Part shown: positions 41,501-51,529 of the stretch, in pieces | Layout of the letters: every line of letters starts with the position of its first letter | Numbering within the stretch: position 1 is the stretch's first letter | Origin: Notospermus geniculatus | Lineage: Eukaryota > Nemertea > Pilidiophora > Heteronemertea > Lineidae | DNA length: 64,000 bases | Direction: 5' to 3' | Assembly (NCBI GenBank): GCA_002633025.1 | Contig: NMRB01000317.1 | Coordinates: forward strand, 231,887 to 295,886 | Notes under the pieces: model-generated | What the model saw: the letters and a program-made list of their open reading frames with translations, nothing else | Told to the model about the DNA's origin: nothing | Databases searched by the model: none | Position numbers and translations under genes: made by a program

Positions 41501-44152
41501 TACAGAACTTGAAGGAAAGCATTTGATAGCTTTTGAATATCAGCCATTAACACAAGGGACTGTGCTCATGCATTTTGCCTCTTGTATTTTAAGTGTGCAA
41601 CACATTTAAAATGAAGAAAAAAAACGAACACCCTAATGACATTGACATTTTGACTAGAAAGAGAATGCAAATTCGCATTGCTTCAAAGAAAATTTGAAAA
41701 GTGTAAGGTGGGGGATTGGAAACTTCCTTTAAGAGTTGGAATACATGGAGAATGGATTTCACAGGAATTGATGAAAGGCTTTTATCAGTATTCTGTTAGA
41801 AAGAAGCCTTCCACAAACAATGACAATAAATCAGTATGCATTTGGTAGCCACTTTGATTTGTCTCTCCAGCAATCTAGTCCTACAATTACTGACCAGGGA
41901 TCAAAGTTCATACTTCTGAAAAAGCAGATTTTGGTCGGACAGGCCAAAAAATCAAGTTGCACACAATACAAAATCCATTAGGCTTCCATAACATAGAAGT
42001 ATACGGTATACGAAAACGCCGGTTAACAATGGCTTCACGGTGGTGAATCCTCGGAATGCCTTTGTTAAAGGACCACAGTATTGCTTCCCAATCCTGCGTT
42101 ACACGTACCCGCGTTAAGGGGGAGACCTCTATTAACGACTTGGTAAACTACCGCATGCAACTAGTCTCGCGCAGCCAGCCGTTTCGTTCCGCAGTACTGC
42201 TACACAAACTTGTTCGATCCCAGCGGCTGGGTGACCGAGACTGTAATCATACATTCTCCAACACTGGGGCGAAAGGCTTAACTACAGTATTGGAGCATGG
42301 TGCCGGTGGCGCCGGCTGTCGACAGAAAGATGCAATACAGTGGTCCTTTAACCGGCGTTTTCCTATACCGTATACCTCTATGTAACGGAAGCCTTAGGGC
42401 ATCAATTTTTTGGTCGCACAGAGCAAAATCCAGGTTGCATTTTAGACCAAATGGTCATGAACTTTGAACTCTGCTGACAGCTGACAGACTGAATAAGGCC
42501 CCTAAGCTTTTTTCCCGCTGTTGTTTGAGAGGTCCAGTGTCAAGTAAGTGGAGCCAAAAGTTAGGCATACCCAACTTAAAGGTGCTCTAGTTCGAATTGT
42601 AAACATTACGGTTTGTTTATTTACATGGTTGATTATAATAGTTATTTTTCCTCGGACAGGTGGCAGCACCGTGTATACCAAAACATTAATGTTATCTATT
42701 TTTATAATCTATCTTGATAAATATTCTTGTAACTCAAAAATATACGCTCAAAAACAAACAAAAAGTTGTGAAAGGCGAGATTTAATTTGATTTTATCTGA
42801 TTTGTTAGTACCAAAAGTTGACAATAGGTGGCACACCGTAATGTTTACAATTCGAACTAGAGCACCTTTAAGTTCTTCACTGTTAATAAACCTGCCACAT
42901 GCATCAAAAACTCCTCGAGGCACAAGTCATCAGCTGGCACAGACAAAATCAGTTGATGTCCAGGGCTATGGGTTTTTTACATGACTGACAGGCAGTGTCT
43001 TCCTTTAGCTCGTGTCATGACAAAGATGTGTTCAAAGTGAACAACAGGATGGACTTTTTGTCAGCTTTCTGCTTTTGTCACAGATGGTACATCCATGATG
43101 ATAGACAAGTGCCATCCCACGATCGACAAATTAGAAAATCATAAGAAATTAAGGTCCCAAATGAAATTACCAAATAGGGACAAAGAGCATGTCATATTTA
43201 CTGTTTCAACAATAAACAGTAGGCCTATTAATACTGGGGTACTACAATACAAGTTACGAAGTAGAATATGCAACGCCCTCCATGCAGAAGAACTTGAATA
43301 AGACGAAAATAAATGATCAGGCATTTTTAGGAAGACAGTCACGACACAGTGCTCTCTTAGGCCGTAGATAGAGGCACACACTACTAGCAATGGCCGGATG
43401 CAGTCCACAAAACCAAAATAGCTAACTGTGAGTATGGCAGGGATATGGATCACTCTCCACTAGCTACACTAAAATGACTAGGCCTACCTAGGCCTAGGCC
43501 GGGCTGTGGGAGGACACTTCATCTTCCAACAGCTGACAATAGACAGCTTGCGAAATTAGCGGCCGCCATCTTTTTTTGTGACTTTTGCCGTTGCTTGGGT
43601 TTTTTCAATGGGATTTTGCACTGTCAGAGGCGTTCAAAGAAAGAAAGGTCATACAGTAAGCCACTAGAATTGCATAAAGATATTTTAGCAGGCAAGCAGC
43701 TAATAAAATATATTCGAATTATATTTGAAAAAGTTCGAAAATACGGCCAAGTCGATAAAAAAAATGGCGGCCGCGAATTTCGCAAACTGCCTATGTACAA
43801 TAGGCCTAGGCCTACTAGGCCTATGTCATGATGACATAGGCCTAGGCCTAGTCATGCTAGTAGAGGCCTTGCCATGTAGGCTATGTCGTGACATGATCAC
43901 TATCAATGAATCATTTTGCTGTTGCAGACATTATAACAATAACAATAGAGAAAACATAACTAGGCCTAGGCCTATCATCAAGATATAGAAACACACCTCA
44001 GTCTCTCTGATTTCTTGCTGCGTGATTTCTTCCATTGTGGAACATATCGTTCTGAGCCCATCCATTTTCCTGGCAGTGAAATCGATCACACTTTGAACGA
44101 CTGAGCACTGATCAAGCGCCCGTCGACCCGGTTTTACGTCCTTAAATGACAT
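17585..44152 (-). CDS. KSR: Kinase suppressor of Ras (KSR) scaffold kinase, about 948 aa
   Basis: Scaffold of the RAF-MEK-ERK pathway at the plasma membrane. Exons in transcript order: 44152-43997, 39478-39338, 39054-38495, 37398-37303, 34500-34241, 31748-31685, 30026-29946 (or 27297-27211), 24900-24803, 24554-24324, 24103-24013, 20913-20862, 20435-20334, 20097-20006, 19785-19695, 19478-19390, 19231-19135, 18953-18820, 18421-18293, 18138-18009, 17737-17585. All junctions are GT/AG and phase-consistent. Exons 1-3 form the CA1 coiled-coil/SAM region ([22 protein letters not shown]). [11 protein letters not shown] is the conserved 14-3-3 type site. The C1 domain spans INHRF to [20 protein letters not shown] matches an FxFP ERK-docking motif. 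Kinase domain: [19 protein letters not shown] loop, [67 protein letters not shown]. The catalytic-lysine position is Lys, unlike the Arg of mammalian KSRs. Confidence 0.95.
20592..20797. mobile_element. MITE with TAATA target duplication
   Basis: CTGTAAACCGTGATATTTTCG at 20597 is mirrored by CGAAAATTTCACGGTTTACAG ending at 20792. TAATA flanks both ends (20592-20596 and 20793-20797). The interior is AT-rich, noncoding and rich in TTCGCG words. It is in a KSR intron. Confidence 0.85.
21000..24012. other. KSR intron sequence
   Basis: Long intron between exons 20862-20913 and 24013-24103. Apart from the MITE at 23271-23607 I see only AT-rich unique-looking sequence with scattered ACATGTA words. 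Short open frames lack splice or family support. Confidence 0.5.
23271..23607. mobile_element. MITE, about 337 bp, in KSR intron
   Basis: AGCCGTACTTACACTACAAA at the left end is mirrored by TTTGTAGTGTAAGTACGGCT at the right. Inside, CCCGGGCTT-type and AAGTCCGCACTT words recur in both orientations. There is no coding frame. Confidence 0.85.
26415..27133. mobile_element. piggyBac-type non-autonomous element
   Basis: TTAA target duplications (26415-26418 and 27130-27133) flank CCCTTTGATGCC on the left and GGCACTCAAAGGG on the right. TTAA duplication with CCY-type ends is the piggyBac signature. The 711-bp interior has no transposase. It lies about 80 bp from KSR alternative exon B. Confidence 0.75.
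27211..27297 (-). CDS. KSR: Alternative KSR exon: first half of C1 domain, version B
   Basis: This 87-nt exon, with TAG acceptor and GTAAGT donor, encodes [20 protein letters not shown] then RGKMCKYCK. It has the same start phase, end phase and role as the 81-nt exon at 29946-30026 ([20 protein letters not shown] then YKCKECK). Both would be followed by the exon at 24803-24900, which supplies the remaining Cys/His ligands. Using both in tandem would give two half domains, so mutually exclusive splicing is the natural reading. Version B has 11 residues between the second and third cysteines, against 9 in version A and in human KSR1. Confidence 0.8.
28000..29945. other. KSR intron between the two C1 exons
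   Basis: No element ends, no RNA gene and no spliceable open frame were recognised between alternative exons B and A outside the exons themselves. This is the stretch in which splice-choice regulatory sequence would be expected. Confidence 0.35.
29946..30026 (-). CDS. KSR: Alternative KSR exon: first half of C1 domain, version A
   Basis: This 81-nt exon encodes [20 protein letters not shown] then YKCKECK, with the C-x2-C-x9-C-x2-C spacing of human KSR1. It joins INHR from exon 31685-31748 and the second half of the domain in exon 24803-24900. It is probably the default form. The competing version B exon lies about 2.6 kb further along the transcript. Confidence 0.8.
31118..31634. mobile_element. 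TIR element packed with GGCAACGTTGCCG palindromes
   Basis: CAATTCAGTTCGGCAAAACC on the left is mirrored by GGTTTTGCCGAACTGAATTG on the right. Both ends carry several copies of AACGTTGCCGAATTTGGCAA-type words, themselves palindromic. The centre is unique. It ends 50 bp downstream of the KSR exon at 31685-31748. Confidence 0.85.
32567..33422. mobile_element. DNA element with CAGGGCCG ends, about 856 bp
   Basis: CAGGGCCGTCGGAACA on the left is mirrored by GTTCCGACGGGCCTG on the right, and CATTG flanks both outer ends (possible 5-bp target duplication). CAGGG ends recall hAT-like elements, but hAT duplications are 8 bp. Frames inside are short and unrecognised. Confidence 0.7.
34784..35022. mobile_element. 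piggyBac-type MITE, 231 bp
   Basis: TTAA at 34784-34787 and 35019-35022 flanks CCCCTTAACTG on the left and CAGTTAAGGGG on the right. An inner GTACTATTACG / CGTAATAGTAC pair extends the inverted repeat. No coding content. Confidence 0.8.
35637..36538. mobile_element. TIR element with internal ~150-bp tandem repeats
   Basis: GTGCTCACCCGT at the left end is mirrored by ACGGGTGAGCT at the right. The left half holds three copies of a ~150-bp unit, marked by GCCACCTGGCGGCCATATTG at about 35756, 35906 and 36047, and by TTCCCGAGTTATAGCAC-like words. The right part has CCGACGACGACGACGGACG runs. Similar structures occur as widespread non-autonomous repeats in marine invertebrates (from memory). Confidence 0.75.
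40130..40535. mobile_element. TIR element, about 400 bp
   Basis: AGTGAGTTTTCGCAA then GAAATACGAAGTACGAAATA at 40130-40185 is mirrored imperfectly by ATTTCGTATTTCATGCTTCG and CTTGCGAAAAGTCACT at 40490-40535. Another GAAGTGGAAACGAAAG word lies inside. Noncoding. Confidence 0.7.
41270..41345 (+). repeat. SINE-like fragment with B-box
   Basis: GTGGGTTCGAGTCCGGGAGG at about 41331 fits a pol III B box. Upstream, GAATACTTTGTGCACACCAC is shared with a copy at about 40654-40673. No A box is clear, so this looks like a decayed tRNA-derived SINE rather than a tRNA gene. Confidence 0.45.
41977..42398. mobile_element. TIR element, about 420 bp
   Basis: TTAGGCTTCCATAACATAGA and TATACGAAAACGCCGGTTAA are mirrored by TTAACCGGCGTTTTCCTATA and TATGTAACGGAAGCCTTAGG. 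Weaker symmetry (CAAAGTTCAT near 41906, ATGAACTTTG near 42459) may extend the element outward. Confidence 0.8.
42573..42874. mobile_element. MITE, about 300 bp
   Basis: AACTTAAAGGTGCTCTAGTT at the left is mirrored by AACTAGAGCACCTTTAAGTT at the right, continuing through CGAATTGTAAACATTACGG. The centre is AT-rich and noncoding. Confidence 0.88.
43546..43795. mobile_element. MITE carrying YY1-like GCCGCCATC ends in KSR intron 1
   Basis: TTGCGAAATTAGCGGCCGCC then ATCTTTTTTT on the left is mirrored by AAAAAAATGGCGGCCGCG then AATTTCGCAA on the right. Each arm therefore contains a GCGGCCGC palindrome and a YY1-type GCCGCCAT word. It lies within 600 bp of the KSR start. Confidence 0.8.
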
Positions 44153-44458
44153 CTTCGGTTTCTAATGATTTAGCGAGACGTATTCTTACAAATCATTCCT
44201 CTTTGAAGTTTCATTTCCGTCAAGGAAAGATGCAATTGTCGACTATTTTGACGGAAATTACTCATCTTCGCAAGTTTATCGCAAGAGCAGCCATATTGAA
44301 AGGCAAACAGTCTGCAAAATCTCGCGAGAAATCAGTGCGATCTAACCTCTCATGCAGGCACTTCGGAAATACTTTGTATACAACAACGTGCACGAGAAGT
44401 ACACGAGAATTCTATCTCCTCCTGTATCCGAGAGTAAAGTTCCCGCGAAATTGCAAAC
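44153..44458. promoter_or_regulatory. Divergent promoter between KSR and RFC5
   Basis: Only 306 bp separate the KSR start codon (minus) from that of RFC5 (plus). It contains TCTCGCGAGA (44320-44329), a core promoter word of housekeeping genes, a YY1-like GCCATATTG (about 44290) and TTCCCGCGAAA (44440-44450), a palindromic E2F-type site ending nine bases before the RFC5 ATG. There is no TATA box. Confidence 0.75.
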
Positions 44459-47400
44459 ATGGCAAACATGGCCGCGGAACATGCGGAAAGTCAGACAGTG
44501 AATTTACCATGGTAAAATGTCGTTCATTGCCCCATTTTTTTAGCCATCATGTATCGGAAAATAATCCTGATAGGCCCTATGTATTTTTTTCTACTGCGCC
44601 ACAAACATCACCATCACACCATGCTTGCATGTTGCATGACAGCATCATCTTATCATAGCCTAGGCCTGTCATGCAATCCAATGCATGCACATCACGACAT
44701 GCCAATGCTGTGCATCTGCACGCATAATTGCCTATGCAGTATAGCATTGCTTGTTGGGCACACCCCAACATGACCCGTGGGAGTAGATGGGAAAGAACTG
44801 ACACGAACGTGAAGGATGACGACAAATCGGCGAGTGCCGTTTATTACCAAAAAACGACTTTTATACTGCCAAAAGAACATTCTGGAGCAACGTAATCGAA
44901 CTACATAACATGACATCGACACGAATCACGCGAACTAGGCCTACGTGGACCATAAACAAGGTCACACACCAGTTGATCTTTGAAGATATCCTCATGACCG
45001 AAACTAATCACATTTCAAGTGAACTCAAAATACTTCAGGTTAACTTAGTCCTTTCCAAGGAAACTCAATCCTTAACATTCTCCCCACCATTGGAGATGAA
45101 ACATATGTCCAATCAAAGAGACACTTAAACGTAATTAAGCAATTAGGCCTACCAATTTCAGCAGGGCTAACATGATTACCAATAATAACCAAGTTTACAA
45201 ATTATTGTCCATCCCCTGTACGCACAAATGGACCCGATCAACTCGTCAACCAGCCAAATGGGGAGTCATTTATACTCAATCAGTGAAGTCTACATCCTGG
45301 CATGTTTACAGTTATCTACAAGTAAAAAGCAACCAAAAATGTTCAAAAATCGCAAGTTGAACAACAGACCAAGTTCTTATATCACCATTCGACTATACGA
45401 ACCAAGGTGAACCAAACTAATCTAACGAGCTGTTGACCCTAGTACATATACAAATAACGCATGAGCAGTCTGCAGCTCTCCCCATACATTAAAAGTATTC
45501 ATCTACTCCTATTGATGCACCAGAATCAACCGTGGGACATCCCCTTCAAACATTACCTAGCTTCACCAATAAAGTCACACCATGACCTATTACGATCAAG
45601 ATGATCCAAGTACAAATGTGAATACAGGAAATAAGGTACTCAACACCATTGTCGTCTTTTTTTTAAAGAACAAACGTTCATAATAGAAGAACACAATTTA
45701 CTATTTTACAAATTTACAAATCCAGCTTTTTCTTCGGTCGACTAACACGCCCTGCACGAGTCACTTTAGGTTTCTCATCTACAAGAGACGAAGTGTCTAC
45801 AACTGGAACGTTGGGATCACTTCGATCACCAACCTCCAAATCTAGTAGCTTCTGCACTGACCTGACCAAAGGACCACGTGCAGTTTTCACTGTTACACTT
45901 CGAACAATGCCATCACGACCAGGGAACATTTCAGTGATGACCGCCAAAGGCCACTTTAATCTTGGGATATTGTCCTCTTTTACGAGAACAACAGACCCGA
46001 TCTTCAGGTCACCCTGAACTCGGAATTTCGGAACCACAGGGGGAAGATTCCGCAGATACTCCTTTGACCACACTGACCAAAAGAGTTCAAGTCGTTGTTG
46101 ACGGAAACCCTCCCTGTCATTCAGAACCTTGGATGTCGAAATACCGTCAAGGAAACCATCAGGGCCCAAATCTATGTCAGAATTCTGACCGTGTGCTCGT
46201 CCTGTAAGGAAATGAGATGGCGTTAACGGACGGTGCCCATCGACGTCATCACCAACAAACGTCAATGGTCGTGAATTGATACAAGCCTCCACTTCACAAA
46301 GTGTTGTTTCAAGCTCGGACCGTGTAAGACAACGAACACCCAAAGATTTTTTCAGGCTCGACTTGACCGTTCGCACCAGCCGCTCCCAAAATCCTCCCCA
46401 CCATGGAGACCTAGGAGTTATAAATTTCCAACGAGGACTTCTATGTCCTAGGTACTCCATCATTAGCTTCACAGCACCTTCAAATGTTTTAGCGTTGTCT
46501 GACAGAATGATGGAAGGCAAGCCACGTCGGGCAGCAAACCTTCTGAAGGCCAACATAAACTGATTCAGATTCAAGGAGTCTGTGAGTTCGAGATGAATCC
46601 CTCGTATCACTGCACAAGTAAACAAGAGAATGTAAAGTTTCTGCTGCGGCAAGTCACAGCAGAACAATGGTCCCGCATAATCAAGACCTGTAACAGTGAA
46701 GGGAGGTGAACGATGTACTCTTTCAGCTGGCAGGGGGGCAGAAGGTTGATTGCACATGTCGCTATCAACCCGTCGACAGGAGACACATTCACGTTTAATT
46801 CTCTTGGCAATTCTTCTCAAACCGATGACCCAATAATCATCTCGAATGGTAGATACCAAAGTCTGGACTCCTGCATGTTTCAATAATTTGTGTTGAAACC
46901 TGACTAGAAGAGTTGCCAAATGACCATTTGGAATAATGATCGGATGTTGTTCATTATAAGACAATTGCGACTGCTGGAGCCTACCCTTGATTTTCAACAG
47001 ACCATCGTTGTCTAAGAAGGGGTTGAGCTTGACCAATGCAGAACTGCGCTGCAAAGCCCGACCATGACTCAAGTCATCAATTTCCTTGGAAAATGCTTGT
47101 TTTTGAACAATAGCGAGCAATCGAATTTTCGCACTGACAAGTTCATCAAATGACAAGTCAGCAGAAACAATTTTAGAAGTGGGGCGTTTCAGGTTATGAA
47201 TAAACCGCAATACCCATCCGGTTACACGCATTGCCTTGGTAAAACTACCCCATCGACTGACATCTAGAACCGGCAAGTCAACCGCTACAGCAACCTGGGA
47301 TTGACGCAAAGTCTCTTCCTCTGGGAGTGACACCGCGTTCAAATCAAGTTCACCAGGTTCTACTGTCTCAGGTGACATTGCCAGAAATGAAGGGCCTTCT

Positions 47401-50400
47401 AACCACATTTTGCAAGATAACAGTTTCTTTGCTGAACAACCACGAGTTATTAGATCTGCAGGATTCTGAGTACTAGGACAATGGTCCCAATTCACTGGAG
47501 ATGTCAAATTCTGAATTTCCGAAACTCGGTTAGAAACAAAGGGTTTCCAACGTCGAGGGTCACCTTTAATCCAGCACAGAACAACCTGGGAGTCTGTCCA
47601 ACAATGGTAATCAATATTCTCTGGCAACCTGAGAGCCTTCCGAACAAAAACAACAAGCCTAGCACTGAACAAAGCTGCCAAGAGTTCCAAACGTGGCAAT
47701 GAAACCCGTTTCAAAGGGGCAACTTTAGACTTAGAAATTACTAGCGATACTTCGAAAGAACCATCAGACAACATATGTCTTATGTAAACAGCTGAGCCAT
47801 AGCCTTTCTCTGAGGCATCACCAAAGGCCTCGAGTTGCACATTTCCTACGACAGCGTTCCAACCAGAACTGCCGAAGTAACGTCTTGGAATACACCAATT
47901 CCTCAAACTCTCAAAACCCTGTAGCCAATGAAGGAATCGCCTAGTCAATGAATCGGGAACCACTTCATCCCAATCCAGACCAAGGCGCCATATGTCTTGG
48001 AACAGAATCTTGATAGTCATGGTGAAACGAGATTTCCTGTTCTCCAGCTTTTTCTCTTTCCTATTTATTGCACCTTCTAGTTTATTGTACCTCTTCCAAT
48101 GAAATTGCAGGCCTAAGCCTAGGCTAAAATGTTATTTTCCATTCCCACTTCACAGGGTTGAGAAATATAGACCAAATCAACTTGATGAACTAATATCACA
48201 TAAAGATATCATCAACACAAGTAAGTTATACTTAACATGTCAACAGGGCACCCACCTTATTAATTAAAATAGTGTGGAGAACACTGGCTCAAATGTGAAT
48301 TAAGAGGAATTGTGCAATAGACCCCTTTTGAAAGTCACCATACATGTATATGTGTTATTTCTGGAGACGAAAAATGGTGACTCTGCAGAAGGGTTCTACA
48401 TGTTTTTTCTTTTTCAGTTAGCAGATTTTTGAAGGAAGATCGCTTGCCTCATCTGCTGTTCTATGGGCCACCAGGGACAGGCAAAACAAGTACCATCTTA
48501 GCAGTGGCCAAGCAGATTTATTCCCCCAAAGAATTCGGATCTATGGTGCTAGAGGTAAATGATTCTTTTTCTGCTGGAATAATATTCATCTTGTTTACTG
48601 CATATTCATCTTGTTTACTGCATTATTTCAGGGTGTTCTGACCAGTTGTAACATGACACACCTCTTGCTTGGAATCTGTCTGAATATTAACATGGATTGT
48701 CCTTGATACTCTGTTGTATGTCAACAGTAAGGGAGATTAAATTCTCAACATTTGTAATGGTACCCCAACCTTTTTTCATAACACATGGAATTTCTTTTCA
48801 GTTGAATGCTTCAGATGACAGAGGTATTGGGATCGTGCGAGGGCCAGTGCTTGGCTTTGCAAGCACAAGAACGATATTCAGGTCTGGTTTCAAATTGGTC
48901 ATCTTGGATGAAGCAGACGCGATGACAAATGATGCTCAGAATGCTTTGAGGAGGGTGATTGAAAAATACACAGAAAACACAAGATTCTGCCTGATCTGTA
49001 ACTACTTGTCTAAGATAATTCCTGCCATTCAGTCAAGGTGTACAAGATTCAGATTTGGGCCACTCTCCACTGATCAGATGGTACCTAGGATAGAATACGT
49101 CATAAGTCAAGAGAGGTGAGTTTATAAGACTGGATTATTTGGGAACATTATCATTCACATACAGAAATGTGTCATTCCTATTGTGTTGGGAGATTGCTTA
49201 TGTCTCCTCCATGATTCTGAAAAGCCATTTCCTAGCTGAGTTGGATAATATTGATTTTGATCTTTCCTTTCAGTATTAATGTCACTCAGGATGGTCTAAG
49301 AGCTGTTGTAACATTATCAGATGGTGATATGAGGAAATCATTGAATATATTACAGGTGATGACATGTTGTTCAGTTTTCATTAATCAGCCTCATCTCACT
49401 GATGTTGCACTTCCATTTGATCCGCATTGGATGCAGATACTCCCTGCAAAGAACCAAATTAATACCTGCTAAATATCTGTTATTTCCTCTATTCCAGAGT
49501 ACTTCCATGGGTCATGATGTGGTGGATGAAGAAAATGTCTACCTTTGTGTTGGTCATCCTTTGAGGCGAGATATTGAGAACATATTGACGTGGATGCTAA
49601 ATGAAGACTTTTCAACAGCTTTCAACAGTATCCTTTTCCAATTTTCATTTATGTGATACATTTGTCCAACCTTTTTCCAAACTTTAATCTTGGATTGATT
49701 GTACTCTGTAGTGATGCCATTTCCCAAGTGAGAGAGTTTTGCCTTAACATGTTTTCAGATATACTCAATCTGAAATCAGAGAAGGGTTATGCACTACAAG
49801 ATATACTATCAGAGGTTCACACATTCGTCCATAAAAGTGAGTGTTTGGTACAATTCAGTTCCAGTATCATTAAACACCAATATCCACTCTTCAGAAAAAG
49901 CATTAAAATGATCCAGTGGGGTTCCTTCATTGTAGCTTCTCCGAGTTGTTACCGTACATGTAGGATAAGGCTTCATCTACTGGCATGTAATATTCTATAC
50001 CTTCCCCTTTGCCTTGGAGTTCATTCAAAGTGTGTATACATATATTGGATGCAAGTTTTAAAATGCCTACAGGTGGTAGCATTGGCTGCGTAATTTGTGG
50101 TCCCCAAGTAAATACATGTATATGGCATGCCTCAGCAAGTGGATCAGCCAGCGGAGTCCAACTGCGTCTGCTTCCATGAAAATTCATTGTCTGGTCTAAC
50201 TGCTACTGATTCATTCATTTCAGTTGATTTCCCTAATCACGTGCGGATTCATCTACTAGAGAATATGTCAGACATTGAGTAAGTGTGCAGGGATGTGGGA
50301 CTGTAAAAGCTACCGGTAACTGGCACATGTACAAGGCACTGTTTGGTACTTTGAACGCTTGGGTAATTTCCGTATCCTTCTTCGACAAGGATGTGGAAAA

Positions 50401-50617
50401 CTTACAGCAATAAAGACATAGAATACTTTACAAGGTACAACATCACAATGAAATAAACTGAATTTATGTACAACTGACATAACGAGCTCATATTTGTCAT
50501 GTTTATTCCAGATTTCGTCTGTCAGCAGGAACAAATGAGAAAATCCAACTCAGTGCTCTTGTGGCTTCTTTCCAAGTTGCAAGGGATCTGACCTTACAGG
50601 AAGTTGAAAAGGACTAG
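44459..50617 (+). CDS. RFC5: Replication factor C subunit 5 (36 kDa clamp-loader subunit)
   Basis: AAA+ subunit of the nuclear clamp loader that places PCNA on primed DNA. Exons are 44459-44511, 48156-48220, 48418-48554, 48802-49115, 49274-49355, 49498-49627, 49759-49836, 50224-50278 and 50512-50617. All are in phase and give 339 aa, against 340 in human as I recall. Exon 1 encodes MANMAAEHAESQTVNLPW, joining VEKYRPNQLDELISHKDI. Walker A is YGPPGTGKTSTILA; Walker B is LVILDEADAM; NALRRVIEKYTENTRFCLIC and the SRC motif (QSRCTRFRFGPLS) follow. The C-terminal collar region reads HPLRRDIENILTWML, NHVRIHLLENMSDIE and LSAGTNEKIQLSALV. Intron 1 (3.6 kb) is mostly an antisense BEL/Pao element. AATAAA at 50876-50881 is the likely poly(A) signal. 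Confidence 0.96.
44752..45645 (-). repeat. Candidate 3' LTR of the BEL/Pao element
   Basis: Reading on the minus strand, an A-rich purine tract (AAAAAAAAGACGA) after the pol stop is followed by TGTTGAGTACC at 45645. The block closes with GTGCCCAACA at 44752. TGTTG...CAACA ends and about 894 bp are plausible for a BEL/Pao LTR. No second LTR copy is in the window to prove it. Confidence 0.5.
45714..48020 (-). mobile_element. BEL/Pao retrotransposon, 3' part of pol (5'-truncated)
   Basis: One uninterrupted 768-codon frame covers the Pao A17/RNase H region, integrase and a C-terminal DUF5641-like domain. Landmarks are FGDASEKGYGSA, LPRLELLAAL and CWTDSQVVLCWI (RNase H-like), then HAGVQTLV...CVSCRR (integrase zinc region). 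Core integrase acidic residues sit in VTGLDYAGP, IILSDNAKTF and PWWGGFWERLV. The C-terminus has LKIGSVVLVKEDNIP. Gag, protease and the reverse-transcriptase palm are absent; the similarity starts abruptly at FTMTIKILFQDIW near 48030. It lies antisense inside RFC5 intron 1, ending about 130 bp before exon 2. Absence of stops suggests a young insertion, but as present it is incomplete. Confidence 0.93.
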
Positions 50618-51255
50618 TCCCGTCTATGTACTATTAGATTTTGTACTTCAGCTGTGAATACTGTCGAATCACTCTTTGTTGATGTATGATTTTTTCATGA
50701 CTGTCCATCTTGGGATTGGCACTCTTGGGAAGAAGCAGATTGAGGAATAGACATTGATTTTTAAAAGTGGTATATACATGTACATTGTATCAGAACAAGA
50801 AGTGTGCTCTTCTTGTTTCATATGTTTGTATAGGCCGTCAATCAAACCGTATGGCATTTTTGTCAAAAAATGAAAAATAAAATAGTGATAACAACATGCA
50901 CTGTTGATCTCTTTGCAATCAAGTCACATTTCACCCAAGACATGATGAACCTTCTTGACAACTTGTTTTCCTGTCCTCATATCCCAATACGTTTGGATTC
51001 ACATTTTAACTGGGGAGGCTGCCGTTCAATGAGAAGCAAGCATTGTCTTCCTCTGTTCCTCAACCAATGGAATACTTCCAATCCATGTTTTCACTAGTTG
51101 TGTGGAGGGGCACATATTTGCTCTATGGCAACACCTATCGTTCCATCCCTCTGCCATGTTAAGCTGTCTCAATGTAATGATAAGAGGCATCTAGTCGAGG
51201 ACAATCCACACCTGGAGATGACCAAGGGAAGATACGAGAGTCTTTTCAGACCAGG
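50618..51255. other. RFC5 3' flank
   Basis: This holds the RFC5 3'UTR with AATAAA at 50876-50881. Beyond that, no gene or repeat was recognised up to the foldback cluster at 51256. Confidence 0.6.
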
Positions 51256-51502
51256 AGCCTGATTCACAAAGTTCTCTTAGTGTACATAGATCTTGGCACT
51301 GCCTGCATTTATTGTTCGTTGACTTGCTGACAATAGACACGGGCAGTGCCAAGATCATACGTACGCTAAGAGGGCTTTGTGAATCAGGCCCCGTATTCAT
51401 AAAGCTACTTAAGTCTAAGTATGACACTTATCCTTTGTTCAACACAAAAGATAAGTATCATACTTAGACTTAAGTAGCTTTATGAATACGGGGCCAGGCC
51501 CC
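51256..51502. mobile_element. Nested pair of palindromic MITEs
   Basis: The outer element starts CCAGGAGCCTGATTCACAAAG. Its right arm CTTTGTGAATCAGGCC is interrupted and resumes as CCTGG after 51495. The interrupting element is a ~107-bp perfect-looking hairpin, CCCCGTATTCATAAAGCTAC to GTAGCTTTATGAATACGGGG. CAGGCC occurs on both sides of the insert. Confidence 0.8.
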
Positions 51503-51529
51503 TGGAGCTTTACAGGTGGTACTGTGCAA

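Noticed and set aside
44146-44658. 170-codon plus-strand open frame starting inside the KSR/RFC5 promoter
   Set aside because: It overlaps the KSR start on the other strand and the RFC5 first exon in another frame. The translation has no domain-like composition, and RFC5 exon 1 (NLPW before a GT donor) explains the region better.
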